Assembly: GCA_900544765.1 (NCBI GenBank)
Contig: UQWI01000006.1
Location: 1-64,000 of the forward strand
Direction: 5' to 3'
DNA: 64,000 bases
Source of the DNA: an uncultured Eubacteriales bacterium
GTDB taxonomy: Bacteria; Bacillota; Clostridia; Oscillospirales; Oscillospiraceae
The notes below the pieces were generated by a model. The model was not told where the DNA came from. It worked only from the letters and a program-made list of their open reading frames with translations, and did not search any database. Below, one piece after another: positions 32,501-40,375 of this stretch; the stretch's first letter is position 1; every line of letters begins with the position of its first letter. The position numbers were made by a program, and so were the translations under genes.

Positions 32501-32731
32501 TCATTCTTTCTGTGTGGGCGACGGCGCTTTTGGGTAGCTCTGGATGAAACCTACAGGATGACGCTTATAGATTGGGCATTCATCAGAATATCGGCAAATC
32601 TGATGCTCACAATCTACAGAGACTACCTCGTTTCCAGACCACTCAATTATGACACCGCGAGCAGACTTTTTGTAGTAACAGTATCCTGCGTCACCACTGA
32701 AGGAGCGTTTGAGCTTATCAGAATCTATCAT
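32501..32731 (-). CDS. Reverse-oriented small gene in the early region (moron-like)
   Basis: 76 aa from ATG 32731 with GAGGAGGTGATAGCC upstream. Sequence MIDSDKLKRSFSGDAGYCYY... has four spaced cysteines (YCYY, DCEHQICRY, ECPIY) that could bind metal; family unknown. It is opposite to the early operon and has its own near-consensus promoter (32753-32781), so it could be expressed in the lysogen. Confidence 0.65.
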   Translation of the reverse strand: MIDSDKLKRSFSGDAGYCYYKKSARGVIIEWSGNEVVSVDCEHQICRYSDECPIYKRHPVGFIQSYPKAPSPTQKE

Positions 32732-32752
32732 GGCTATCACCTCCTCATTAAA

Positions 32753-32781
32753 ATTATACAATTAAAGGCATTTATGGGCAA
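32753..32781 (-). promoter_or_regulatory. Promoter of the reversed small gene
   Basis: Reverse strand TTGCCC (32781-32776), 17 nt, TATAAT (32758-32753). Confidence 0.65.
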
Positions 32782-32875
32782 GCGAAAGCTGCCCGAGGAC
32801 GAGATGATAGCGATATGTGAGGCCGTTGGGATAGACCTCTGCGATTTGCAGAGGGATGGCAGCGAATCCGGTTGA
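32774..32875 (+). pseudogene. Remnant of an XRE-type regulator, N-terminal half missing
   Basis: 33 codons from ATG 32774, GKRKLPEDEMIAICEAVGID..., which match the C-terminal part of phage XRE domains (compare DTDVIAIANALEVTPNELFG of the Cro-like protein nearby). The recognition helix is absent; in its place upstream stands the reversed small gene and its promoter. Most simply a regulator cut when that gene was inserted. Confidence 0.5.
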
Positions 32876-32891
32876 AGGGAGGTGAGGGCGT

Positions 32892-33089
32892 ATGGACGAA
32901 ATCAAAAAGGAGCTCCATAGGCAAGGGCTGCTTCTGGAACTCCTAATAGAAATTATAACCACAATGACAGAGGAACAAGGGTTATCACTAATCTCCTACC
33001 AGCAACTTCACTGCCCATCCACCGAGCGCAACAAGAAGGTCAGAATGCTTCTGAAGGAGATCAGAGAACATGAACAAAGCTTTTCCTAA
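32892..33089 (+). CDS. Small early phage protein, unknown
   Basis: 65 aa, DEIKKELHRQGLLLELLIEI... then EIREHEQSF; helical and charged. A GGGAGGTGAGGGC ribosome binding site precedes ATG 32892. Overlaps the next gene by 20 nt. Not recognised. Confidence 0.6.
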   Translation: MDEIKKELHRQGLLLELLIEIITTMTEEQGLSLISYQQLHCPSTERNKKVRMLLKEIREHEQSFS

Positions 33090-33330
33090 TGAGAATATGG
33101 CTCGCGGCGAGTCGGCAAGCCGGGTCGAACAGACACACCTTGATTCATCCACTAAATCCGATGGTGGAGACATAACGCAAGTTGGCCTACGAAAAGAGCG
33201 ATTTGACTGTATGATTCATGCAATCAGGCTGATTACTGAGCCATTGGTCAATAAGGAGAAATTCCGAGTTGTCATAGAGAAAGACCCGGAATCAGACGAT
33301 GTGAAGTTCATATATGACTTTCCTGAGTGA
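33070..33330 (+). CDS. Small early phage protein, unknown
   Basis: 86 aa. Disordered N-terminus (NENMARGESASRVEQT) and a folded-looking C-terminus (ERFDCMIHAIRLITEPLVNK). ATG 33070 follows AAGGAGATCAGAGAAC inside the preceding gene. Its 3' end overlaps the reversed gene 33308-33529 by 23 nt. Not recognised. Confidence 0.55.
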   Translation: MNKAFPNENMARGESASRVEQTHLDSSTKSDGGDITQVGLRKERFDCMIHAIRLITEPLVNKEKFRVVIEKDPESDDVKFIYDFPE

Positions 33331-33529
33331 TGTTTACTATTTTACAGCCGTTCAGCTCGTCAGAGTTAGCGAGACAAACTTCGTCAGGCGTCCAGAAAAC
33401 TTCAAAAATACCTGTGCCAGTACCCCTAGAACAATGGATGTCCGAATATGCACAAAGGAACTCCCAAATTAGTTTTCTGCGTTCAGGGGACTGCGAACTT
33501 GCATCTATGAGGAATCGCTTGTAAGACAT
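33308..33529 (-). CDS. Second reverse-oriented small gene in the early region
   Basis: 73 aa from ATG 33529 (AAGGTGGTGAAGAT upstream): MSYKRFLIDASSQSPERRKL..., ending in NGCKIVNITQESHI. Not recognised; no membrane segment. Its promoter at 33552-33580 matches consensus closely, so it is an independent unit like the gene at 32501-32731. Confidence 0.6.
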   Translation of the reverse strand: MSYKRFLIDASSQSPERRKLIWEFLCAYSDIHCSRGTGTGIFEVFWTPDEVCLANSDELNGCKIVNITQESHI

Positions 33530-33551
33530 ATCTTCACCACCTTTCGACGCC

Positions 33552-33580
33552 ATTATACAGCGGGAAAGTTAGGGGTGCAA
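33552..33580 (-). promoter_or_regulatory. Promoter of the second reversed small gene
   Basis: Reverse strand TTGCAC (33580-33575), 17 nt, TATAAT (33557-33552). Confidence 0.75.
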
Positions 33581-33601
33581 CCAGATTAAGGAGGTGGCGC
33601 A

Positions 33602-33808
33602 ATGCGAATCCGGCGTTCAACTAAGTATGCCGACTACGAACCGGATGTCGGCGTGTTTGATGACCTAGCCAATGACGTTTCTGCGGATGCGCTGAGTGTC
33701 CGAAGAGATGACGATTACCTAGCTATCACCAAGGGCGACAGCATGATACGACTCTCGGGGAACGAAACCATGATTCTTCGGGGCCTGCTGTCACCGGGAA
33801 GGAGATGA
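33602..33808 (+). CDS. Small early phage protein, unknown
   Basis: 68 aa, RIRRSTKYADYEPDVGVFDD..., with a later SMIRLSGNETMILRGLLSPG. AAGGAGGTGGCGCA precedes ATG 33602. Very acidic middle. No family recognised; begins the uninterrupted forward run that leads to the replication genes. Confidence 0.6.
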   Translation: MRIRRSTKYADYEPDVGVFDDLANDVSADALSVRRDDDYLAITKGDSMIRLSGNETMILRGLLSPGRR

Positions 33809-33813
33809 GATAG

Positions 33814-34110
33814 ATGCCTGAAAGCAGTGTTCCAAAGATGAGGACTGTTGCGAAGACAGTTGATGAGCTGAAGCGTTTAGACCCTGATACTTGTGTTTCT
33901 GCATATTACATCCGTCAGCTCATAAAGAAGGGAGAGCTGCCTGTCGTTTGGGCAGGCAGCCGAGCCCTAATAAATCTTGATGATGTATTGACGCTCCTTC
34001 ATATAGGAACAGGCGAGCGGAAAAGTGATTCTCAGTCCAGACAAGGTATACGGAAGCTTGGACAGACCATCAAAATATCTGATGTATACGAATCAAGACT
34101 AGAAAGATAG
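33814..34110 (+). CDS. Excisionase/MerR-like DNA-binding protein
   Basis: 98 aa. The segment SAYYIRQLIKKGELPVVWAG followed by SRALINLDDVLTLL is the winged-helix pattern of excisionase-type (HTH_17) proteins, which bend or recognise DNA. It could be the phage Xis or an early regulator; position far from int leaves this open. ATG 33814 is 5 nt after the preceding stop. Confidence 0.65.
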   Translation: MPESSVPKMRTVAKTVDELKRLDPDTCVSAYYIRQLIKKGELPVVWAGSRALINLDDVLTLLHIGTGERKSDSQSRQGIRKLGQTIKISDVYESRLER

Positions 34111-34119
34111 GTGGTTCAC

Positions 34120-34503
34120 ATGAAAGGAATAGTAATCACGACCGATGACCAGCTCAGGGTGCAGGACTTTTCCCTCCCGCTCTATAAGTCGGCTGGGGAA
34201 GTAGTTGGCGGCTACATAGAGCACGTCAATCCGAAGTTGCTCCGGCGCCCATACTGCCTGCTGGTCAATGAGGAGGGACTGCTGCTCGGACTGCCGGTCA
34301 ACGCTCTTGCCAGCTATATGTACGGCACTCATATGCACGGCAACCCCATTGTCGGAGACGTTGTCCTCTTAAAGAACGCCTACAGACACGGGGAGCGGGA
34401 CATTATTGGCCTGACCGACAGCGAGGTCGAGAAGATAACCCGAGAGCTGAAGCCGCTGCTTGCCAGCGTTCGAGAGCATGCAGCGGCACTCAAGGAGGAT
34501 TGA
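34120..34503 (+). CDS. DUF3846-domain protein
   Basis: 127 aa from ATG 34120 (AGGTGGTTCAC upstream). KSAGEVVGGYIEHVNPKLLR, LLVNEEGLLLGLPVNALASY, then GTHMHGNPIVGDVVLLK is the DUF3846 layout, common in Firmicutes phages and plasmids, often near replication or antirestriction genes. Function unknown. Confidence 0.8.
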   Translation: MKGIVITTDDQLRVQDFSLPLYKSAGEVVGGYIEHVNPKLLRRPYCLLVNEEGLLLGLPVNALASYMYGTHMHGNPIVGDVVLLKNAYRHGERDIIGLTDSEVEKITRELKPLLASVREHAAALKED

Positions 34504-34506
34504 CCT

Positions 34507-34920
34507 ATGCAGTACAAAGTCTGCCCCGATTGCGGGGCGCACCTCGACCCGGGCGAACGCTGCGACTGTGAGGCAAAGAAAAAGAGCCGCTCTGCTGGAA
34601 CAGAAACGGCTCCCGATGATGAGGATATGACTGGAATCAACCTCATTTATCATCCTATCAGCCTCGATGGAAAAAGTCAAGCGCTTCTGCCGCCGGCATA
34701 CCGGCCCCGGGAGGCTGCGGAAGCCCAGGCGCGCTTCTGCGAGCGCAACGGCTACCTGCTGTTTGCGCCGCGCTCTGGATACTGCTACAAGTGTGGCCGG
34801 AACATCTACGAGCCATTCAGGACCAGGGCCGGGGACACGATCCCTGGATACACGGTAGAGCAGGCCGGGCACATGCTTATAACCTGCTGCCCGTTCTGCC
34901 AGGTTTCATATATCGATTGA
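34507..34920 (+). CDS. Phage protein with two zinc-ribbon motifs
   Basis: 137 aa. N-terminal CPDCGAHLDPGERCDCE and C-terminal YCYKCGRNIYEPF plus CCPFC make likely zinc ribbons at both ends. No enzyme motif seen; a nucleic-acid-binding helper is plausible. Starts 3 nt after the DUF3846 stop. Confidence 0.65.
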   Translation: MQYKVCPDCGAHLDPGERCDCEAKKKSRSAGTETAPDDEDMTGINLIYHPISLDGKSQALLPPAYRPREAAEAQARFCERNGYLLFAPRSGYCYKCGRNIYEPFRTRAGDTIPGYTVEQAGHMLITCCPFCQVSYID

Positions 34921-34939
34921 ATATATTGGAGGTCCCATC

Positions 34940-35929
34940 ATGATAAGAAATCCCAGCGAAATACAGGAGAGCAAGCGGAAAATACGCATGCTTATCGCCG
35001 GATATCCCGGTATCGGAAAGTCAACGTTGGCGCTCTCCGCGCCGAAGCCGCTACATGTTGATGTCGACTTCGGTATTGAGCGCATCGAGCCCCAGTACCG
35101 CGTACCTTACATACAGCCCAAGAGCTATGACGAAATTCTCAACGACTTGGTACCGGCTAACCTTTCCGAGTTTGAGTCTATCGTGTTCGATACAGGCGGT
35201 AAGCTCCTGACCCTCATGAGCCAGTGGGCCATCAAAAAGAATCCCAAGTATGGCCAGAGCGACGGTTCTCTCTCGCTCAAAGGTTATGGCTTTGTAGGAC
35301 GTGAGTTTATACGCCTTTTCGACTACTGCTTCTACGAGCTAGATAAGAATGTCATCATCGTGTTCCATGCCATAGAGGACAAGGACGGCGATAACACCCG
35401 CCTGCGTATCAAGGTAGAGGGACAGACCAAGAACAACGTCTGGGAGCCGATGGACCTCGGTGGTTTTGTCGAGATGCAGGGCAACAACCGAACTATCGGA
35501 TTTTCAAACTGCGAACGTTATTTTGCAAAGGGCACGCGCGGTATTCACGGCGTTTGGCAAATCCCCGAACTTGGCCCGGGCAGGCCAAACGACTTTCTCA
35601 CTAAGCTCTTTAGCCTATACAACAAGCACGCTGATAACGAGGCCGCTGAGGCCGCTAAAGAGAAGGAGGCCTATGAGGCGGCTATGTCCGAAGGCCGTAG
35701 AATCATCTCAGGCATCTCCGACGCGGATACTGCCAACGCAGCCATGCCTGGCATCAAGGCCATTAAGCACGCTCTTACTTCCAAGAAAGAAATAAATGCC
35801 GCCTTCAATGCCAAGATTAAGGAGTGCAACCTGTTCTTTGATTCTGTTCTTGGACGTTACACACAGGCACCAACTGACCAGGCTTCTGATAAACAATACA
35901 TACAGGAAGAGAACCAGGAGGCGCAGTGA
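34940..35929 (+). CDS. Phage AAA ATPase (AAA_24/Sak4-like)
   Basis: 329 aa. Walker A AGYPGIGKSTLALSA (about 20-34), first Asp-rich strand HVDVDFGIERI, Walker B FESIVFDTGGKLL, and the KGYGFVGREFIRLFDYCF segment. This family includes Sak4-type single-strand annealing ATPases, and with NinB-like, SSB and nuclease genes next to it a recombination role is likely. The C-terminal 100 residues are helical and variable. ATG 34940 follows TTGGAGGTCCCATC. Confidence 0.85.
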   Translation: MIRNPSEIQESKRKIRMLIAGYPGIGKSTLALSAPKPLHVDVDFGIERIEPQYRVPYIQPKSYDEILNDLVPANLSEFESIVFDTGGKLLTLMSQWAIKKNPKYGQSDGSLSLKGYGFVGREFIRLFDYCFYELDKNVIIVFHAIEDKDGDNTRLRIKVEGQTKNNVWEPMDLGGFVEMQGNNRTIGFSNCERYFAKGTRGIHGVWQIPELGPGRPNDFLTKLFSLYNKHADNEAAEAAKEKEAYEAAMSEGRRIISGISDADTANAAMPGIKAIKHALTSKKEINAAFNAKIKECNLFFDSVLGRYTQAPTDQASDKQYIQEENQEAQ

Positions 35930-36540
35930 TGGCCCGCTACCTAATTACTCACTCGCTGCTGTCCTCATGGCTCTACTCCATGAAGGAGAATCCATACGAG
36001 GACGCGAGCAACGCCAAGGACCCGCTTGAGGACTTCATGCGGGTCCTCAGGCGAGAGCCCACCGAGACTACGGAGGCCATGCAACGGGGGATTGACTTTG
36101 AGGATCTCGTTACGGATATCGTCAATGGACGTGGCGATGAGTCCAACCGCTGGTATGATGCAGCCTCCCGCGTCGCCTATATTGTCCGCGGAGGGGTGCT
36201 GCAGTTCAAGGCCAGCAAGGCCATACAAGTCCACGGGCTGGACTTTGTCCTATACGGCAGGCTCGACTGCCTGAAGGCCGGTGAGATTTTCGACATCAAG
36301 TTCTCCAGCGGCTACGACCGAGGCAAATACGTCACCAGCACCCAGCACCCGGTCTATCTCGAAATTGTGCCGGAGGCCAGGGCATTCACATATCTCGTCA
36401 GCAACGGCACCGAAGTCTGGACGGAGCGGTATCTGCGCGAGGACACTCCGGATGTCCACCAACTCATTTACGACTTCGTAGACTGGCTCAGCGCGCAGGG
36501 GCTTCTGGAGCTGTATGAGGAGACGTGGTCGGCGCGATGA
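35929..36540 (+). CDS. PD-(D/E)XK nuclease, RecB/Cas4-like
   Basis: 203 aa. Motif I region ETTEAMQRGIDFEDLVTDIV, motif II LYGRLDCLKAGEIFDIKFSS containing D and DxK, then the QHPVYLEIVPEARAFTYLVS helix. This is the arrangement of phage RecB-family exonucleases that resect DNA for recombination. ATG at 35929 shares one base with the preceding stop (TGATG), with AGGAGG 7 nt upstream. Confidence 0.85.
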   Translation: MARYLITHSLLSSWLYSMKENPYEDASNAKDPLEDFMRVLRREPTETTEAMQRGIDFEDLVTDIVNGRGDESNRWYDAASRVAYIVRGGVLQFKASKAIQVHGLDFVLYGRLDCLKAGEIFDIKFSSGYDRGKYVTSTQHPVYLEIVPEARAFTYLVSNGTEVWTERYLREDTPDVHQLIYDFVDWLSAQGLLELYEETWSAR

Positions 36541-37067
36541 GAGGCAGGCTAGTGGATATGTCCATTGGGCTTAACCGCAAGCAGCGTATAACTATCGAGC
36601 TGGACGCGGACTTCCGCGAAGGCTATGCCCGACTCAAAGGTACAGAGCTCGACGTCGATATTAAAAAATACAGAAAGATTCGCTCCAAGACAGCCAACGC
36701 CTATTTCCACGTTCTCGTGAACAGAATTACTGCTGTACGTGGAGGCAGCGAGGATGTCGTCAAAGCCGAGTTGGTCACGCAGTACGGTGCCTTGGCTAAG
36801 GACGACAAAGGGCTCACTGTTGGCTTCAAGCTCCCAGCCAGTGTGGATGCGTCCAGCATCTATCCCTACGTCAAGTGCTTCGACACGAGGGAGGAAGGCG
36901 GCAGACTGTTCAACTGCTACCTGGTATACAAGCAGACCCACTGCATGGACAGCAAAGAGATGGCCCGCCTTATCGATGGAGCAATCGAGGTTGCCCGCGA
37001 ACTCGGCATAGAAACAGACACCCCGGAACAATTGGCTCGGTATAAGCAGGAATGGGGCCGCACATAG
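36537..37067 (+). CDS. NinB-like phage recombination protein
   Basis: 176 aa, start ATG 36537 overlapping the nuclease stop (ATGA). LNRKQRITIELDADFREGYA, YRKIRSKTANAYFHVLVNRI and MDSKEMARLIDGAIEVAREL follow the NinB/Orf family pattern (recombination mediator acting on SSB-coated DNA in lambda). The neighbouring ATPase, nuclease and SSB support this. Confidence 0.72.
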   Translation: MRGRLVDMSIGLNRKQRITIELDADFREGYARLKGTELDVDIKKYRKIRSKTANAYFHVLVNRITAVRGGSEDVVKAELVTQYGALAKDDKGLTVGFKLPASVDASSIYPYVKCFDTREEGGRLFNCYLVYKQTHCMDSKEMARLIDGAIEVARELGIETDTPEQLARYKQEWGRT

Positions 37068-37086
37068 GCGGCCCGGGGAGGTCAAT

Positions 37087-37602
37087 ATGTTAAACCACAT
37101 TGTTCTCATGGGCCGTTTGACACGCGACCCGGAGCTCAGATATACACCGTCACAGCTACCGGTGACAACCTTTCGAATAGCCGTAGAACGTGACTACAGC
37201 CGCGGCGAGGAACGTCAGACCGATTTCATCGACGTTGTCGCCTGGCGCCACAATGCCGAATTCGTCAGCAGGTATTTCCAAAAGGGCAGCATGATAGTCG
37301 TCTCCGGACGTCTGCAGATGCGGGAGTGGCAGGATAGAGACGGCAGCCGTCGTGTCAGTACCGAGGCCGTGGCCGAGAGCATCTACTTTGGAGAAAGCGC
37401 AAAGCGCGCCGAAGGCGGCTCTCAGCGCGTTCCAGCAGTGGGACCGGGCGTTTACTCCTATGAAACACCAGCTTACACGTCGGCAGCGCCAGCTGTTCCT
37501 CAACAGGCTTCGCCTGGCAGTGCCTCATCTCAGCAGCATCCGTACTACCAGTCGTCGTTTTCAGAACTTACTGACAACAATGACGGCGAATTGCCGTTCT
37601 AA
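37087..37602 (+). CDS. ssb: Single-stranded DNA-binding protein
   Basis: 171 aa. OB fold: MLNHIVLMGRLTRDPELRYT, FRIAVERDYSRGEERQTDFI, DVVAWRHNAEFVSRYFQKGS, GRLQMREWQDRDGSRRVSTE. The disordered C-tail ends in ELPF after acidic residues, the partner-binding tip of bacterial SSB. GGGGAGGTCAAT precedes ATG 37087. Confidence 0.96.
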   Translation: MLNHIVLMGRLTRDPELRYTPSQLPVTTFRIAVERDYSRGEERQTDFIDVVAWRHNAEFVSRYFQKGSMIVVSGRLQMREWQDRDGSRRVSTEAVAESIYFGESAKRAEGGSQRVPAVGPGVYSYETPAYTSAAPAVPQQASPGSASSQQHPYYQSSFSELTDNNDGELPF

Positions 37603-37619
37603 AGGAGGGCGACAACGCC

Positions 37620-38615
37620 ATGGCAAAAAGAAATCTGCCCTACCTTAAATTATATGTCCAGGACTTCTTATCCGATGAGAAGCTCAATGAGTGCAGTGCT
37701 GAGGCCACTGGCGTATACATCCGGCTCATGTGCATCATGCACAAGAACGAAGAGTACGGCATTGTGCGCCTCAAGTCTAAGGACAAGCACTCCGGCCGCC
37801 CGGTGGCCGACCTCGCCCGGAAGCTCGCCAGGCAGATGCCATACGACGCCAAGACCATCGAGCGCGGACTGGATGAGCTGCTTGAAGAGGGCGTTCTCAA
37901 TCTGGATGGAGATGTGCTTTATCAAAAGCGCATGGTTCATGACGGCAAAGTCAGCGCCGTGCGTTCAGCTGTGAGTAGGCAGCGTTGGAATAAGGATTCT
38001 AGAGATTTTGCATCACCGTTTGCAGATGGTTTTGCTTCGAGTTTTGGATATGCAAATGAAGATGCAAACAGAGATACAAACGGTGATGCAAACGGCCAAG
38101 CAAAAGGGAATCCAAAGCCGATGCAAAACTGTGACTATGAACATGAGTATATTAATAACCCTGTAAGTTATAGCTCTGAAAATACAGGACTACCTAACGT
38201 AAGTAGTACAACTCCGCGCGCGCACGCGCGCGAGGGACAGGCTCCCGCCGGTGGAGACCCCGGGCTCGCAGCTACGTTCGACTTGTACTTCGACAAGATA
38301 GACCCTTCGCCTACACCGACGAGCATGGACTTGCTCAAGGGCTACGTTGAGGAGCTGGGTGGCGACGTCGTATGCCACGCAATCAATGAGGCCATAGACC
38401 AGGGCGCGCGCTCATGGTCATACATACACGGGATTTTGAAAAACTACTGCGCCGACGGCGTAAAGTCGCTCGATGACGTGGAGCGCCGCGAGGCCAGACA
38501 CGAGCGCCGGAAGCGGAAGGGAGGTAACGACAATGCTCAGCGAGATATTTCCTCCGGAGGTAGCGGGCCGGATATCGTCTATGCCGTCGATGGAAGAGAA
38601 GCCCAAAACACTTGA
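37620..38615 (+). CDS. DnaD-like phage replisome organiser
   Basis: 331 aa. N-terminal winged-helix region typical of phage replication initiators (LPYLKLYVQDFLSDEKLNEC, AEATGVYIRLMCIMHKNEEY), a linker rich in Asn/Asp/Ala with near-repeats (DANRDTNGDANGQAKG), then a DnaD_2 domain (TSMDLLKGYVEELGGDVVCH, INEAIDQGARSWSYIHGILK). It should open the phage origin and recruit the loader. The repetitive linker DNA (about 38000-38120, with repeated GATGCAAA-like units) is a candidate origin inside the gene. Confidence 0.85.
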   Translation: MAKRNLPYLKLYVQDFLSDEKLNECSAEATGVYIRLMCIMHKNEEYGIVRLKSKDKHSGRPVADLARKLARQMPYDAKTIERGLDELLEEGVLNLDGDVLYQKRMVHDGKVSAVRSAVSRQRWNKDSRDFASPFADGFASSFGYANEDANRDTNGDANGQAKGNPKPMQNCDYEHEYINNPVSYSSENTGLPNVSSTTPRAHAREGQAPAGGDPGLAATFDLYFDKIDPSPTPTSMDLLKGYVEELGGDVVCHAINEAIDQGARSWSYIHGILKNYCADGVKSLDDVERREARHERRKRKGGNDNAQRDISSGGSGPDIVYAVDGREAQNT

Positions 38616-39351
38616 CCTGGCAGCCGTGTACAACGAGCAGCCGGGGGACTTGACCGGGGTGGATTGTCCGGTGTGCCGCAACAAGGGCTACGTTGCCCGG
38701 CTTGACGAATGCGGAGGCCTTGTCCTCGCGCCCTGCAAGTGCCAGGTGCAGCGTCGGGCAAGTAAGAGACTCGAGGAAAGCGGCCTTGGCTCACTCGTGG
38801 AACGCTGCACGTTTGAGACATATCGCACTCCGGAGGCGTGGCAGCAGGCGGCACTGTCCAGCGCGCGGGCCTTCGCGGCTGATCCGATGAACCCAGCGAC
38901 GCCCGGTGGAAGCTGCAACTGGTTTTATCTTTGCGGTCCATCCGGGACCGGCAAGACGCACCTGTGCACCGCTGTGTGCGTCGAGCTGATCCGCGCCGGC
39001 TGCGATGCCCGGTATATGCTCTGGCGCGAGGATGCGCCGCAGCTCAAGGCCTACGTCAACGGGAATTATGACCGCTATGCCGCGCTTATGGACGAGCTGT
39101 TCAACGTTCAGGTGTTGTACATAGACGATTTCCTGAAAGGTCGCATCACCGATGCAGATATAAACCTAGCTTTCGAGCTCATAAACGCCCGGTATAACCG
39201 GCGGGAAAAGGCTATCACGATAATTAGCAGCGAGCTGGATTTGGGCACTGTCACTAAACTGGATGAGGCGCTAGGGGGACGGATCTACGAGCGTGCAAGG
39301 AACTACAGCTGCCGCACCGGCGGTGAGAATTGGAGGTTTAAGAGACGGTGA
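38533..39351 (+). CDS. DnaC-like helicase loader
   Basis: 272 aa. Start ATG 38533 (GGAGGTAACGACA upstream), inside the end of the DnaD-like gene. A zinc-binding N-terminus (CPVCRNKGYV, APCKCQVQRR) is followed by an AAA+ core: FYLCGPSGTGKTHLCTA (Walker A), VLYIDDFLKGRITDADINLA (Walker B), TIISSELDL sensor 1 and GRIYERAR arginine finger region. Loads the host replicative helicase at the phage origin. Confidence 0.93.
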   Translation: MLSEIFPPEVAGRISSMPSMEEKPKTLDLAAVYNEQPGDLTGVDCPVCRNKGYVARLDECGGLVLAPCKCQVQRRASKRLEESGLGSLVERCTFETYRTPEAWQQAALSSARAFAADPMNPATPGGSCNWFYLCGPSGTGKTHLCTAVCVELIRAGCDARYMLWREDAPQLKAYVNGNYDRYAALMDELFNVQVLYIDDFLKGRITDADINLAFELINARYNRREKAITIISSELDLGTVTKLDEALGGRIYERARNYSCRTGGENWRFKRR

Positions 39352-39989
39352 AGGAGGTCTTTAGGTTGGCCGCAGCCATGATACTTGTGCTTGTTGCCAT
39401 CGTTATATTTGCGATTCTGTTCCGGCTTCTCGGCCTTGCCAGCGACGAGCCGCCGGAGATGGAACTACCGGCGCCTGAGTGGGAGAAGGCTGACGTTCTT
39501 GATGTGGTGGAGGATGTTACGCCAGAGCTCGAGAGCATAGCCGTATCAGCGGCTCCGACGTTTGACGATGTGCTCATCGAGAAGATAGCGGCCGTTGATT
39601 CGGCACTTGCGGAAGTCGCCGGGCGGCTGATTTGGGGAGAGGGAGGCGCGATAACGAATACAGCAAACCGCTTCGCTTCACTCTGGACGGCCATAAACAG
39701 GGCTGATGCGTGGGGCGGCACCTTGTACGAGCGTATGACTGAGGAATCCCAATTTCATGGCCTCAGCATGACAGGAGAGGTGCCGGAGCAGTACATCCGC
39801 GAGGCTAGGCTGATAATAGCGCTTTGGGAGATGGAGCGCGAGGGATGGACTATTCCAGCTGACAGGTTTCCTGCCGGGCTTCCGGAAAGGTTCCTGTATT
39901 TTGAAGGCGACGGGACAGTCAATCATTTCTCTACCAACTTTGGTGGAGGCGAGTATTGGGACGGCGTCGAAAGCAGGTGGGACGCATGA
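39348..39989 (+). CDS. Membrane-anchored protein, possible SleB-like hydrolase fold
   Basis: 213 aa, GTG start overlapping the dnaC-like stop (GTGA). One N-terminal membrane helix (about 7-28), an acidic linker, then a domain with AEVAGRLIWGEGGAITNTAN and RFASLWTAINRADAWG, which recalls the RxxYGEARGE...A.V..NR core of SleB cell-wall hydrolases. The likeness is weak and the catalytic call is uncertain. Unexpected between a helicase loader and a resolvase gene. Confidence 0.55.
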   Translation: MKEVFRLAAAMILVLVAIVIFAILFRLLGLASDEPPEMELPAPEWEKADVLDVVEDVTPELESIAVSAAPTFDDVLIEKIAAVDSALAEVAGRLIWGEGGAITNTANRFASLWTAINRADAWGGTLYERMTEESQFHGLSMTGEVPEQYIREARLIIALWEMEREGWTIPADRFPAGLPERFLYFEGDGTVNHFSTNFGGGEYWDGVESRWDA

Positions 39990-40375
39990 ACGAACAGAAA
40001 AAGCTGATGTTCATTTTGCTGGCTTTTGTTTCCGTAGTGCTGTTAATCACGGCTTCCAACGCTCTTGGCGTCCGTGCTACATGGGAAAGCGTATACGACT
40101 ATGGCGAACAGGCACTGTCAGAAGGACGTTATGCCGACGCAGCAGCCATATTCTCGACCATAGAGCAGTTTGGCGACTCAGGTGAACAGCTTACCAAGGC
40201 TCAACAGGCTCTGACTTCTGTGAACAAGCAGTACAACAAGGCCATGTACCTTCTCAACACTGGTGACTACCTTGAGGCCTATGAAATCCTGGCAGAGTTC
40301 GATGACGAAGCGTGCATTCGCTTGGCCGAGTACTGCGAACGGATGCTGCTGTTAGAGCAGGGAGGCGTGGCCTGA
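39986..40375 (+). CDS. Membrane-anchored TPR-like small protein
   Basis: 129 aa, ATG 39986 overlapping the previous stop. One N-terminal membrane helix (LMFILLAFVSVVLLITASNA), then helical repeats like tetratricopeptides: YDYGEQALSEGRYADAAAIF and AMYLLNTGDYLEAYEILAEF. Probably a protein-binding module on the host membrane. Function unknown; paired with the preceding membrane protein. Confidence 0.6.
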   Translation: MNEQKKLMFILLAFVSVVLLITASNALGVRATWESVYDYGEQALSEGRYADAAAIFSTIEQFGDSGEQLTKAQQALTSVNKQYNKAMYLLNTGDYLEAYEILAEFDDEACIRLAEYCERMLLLEQGGVA

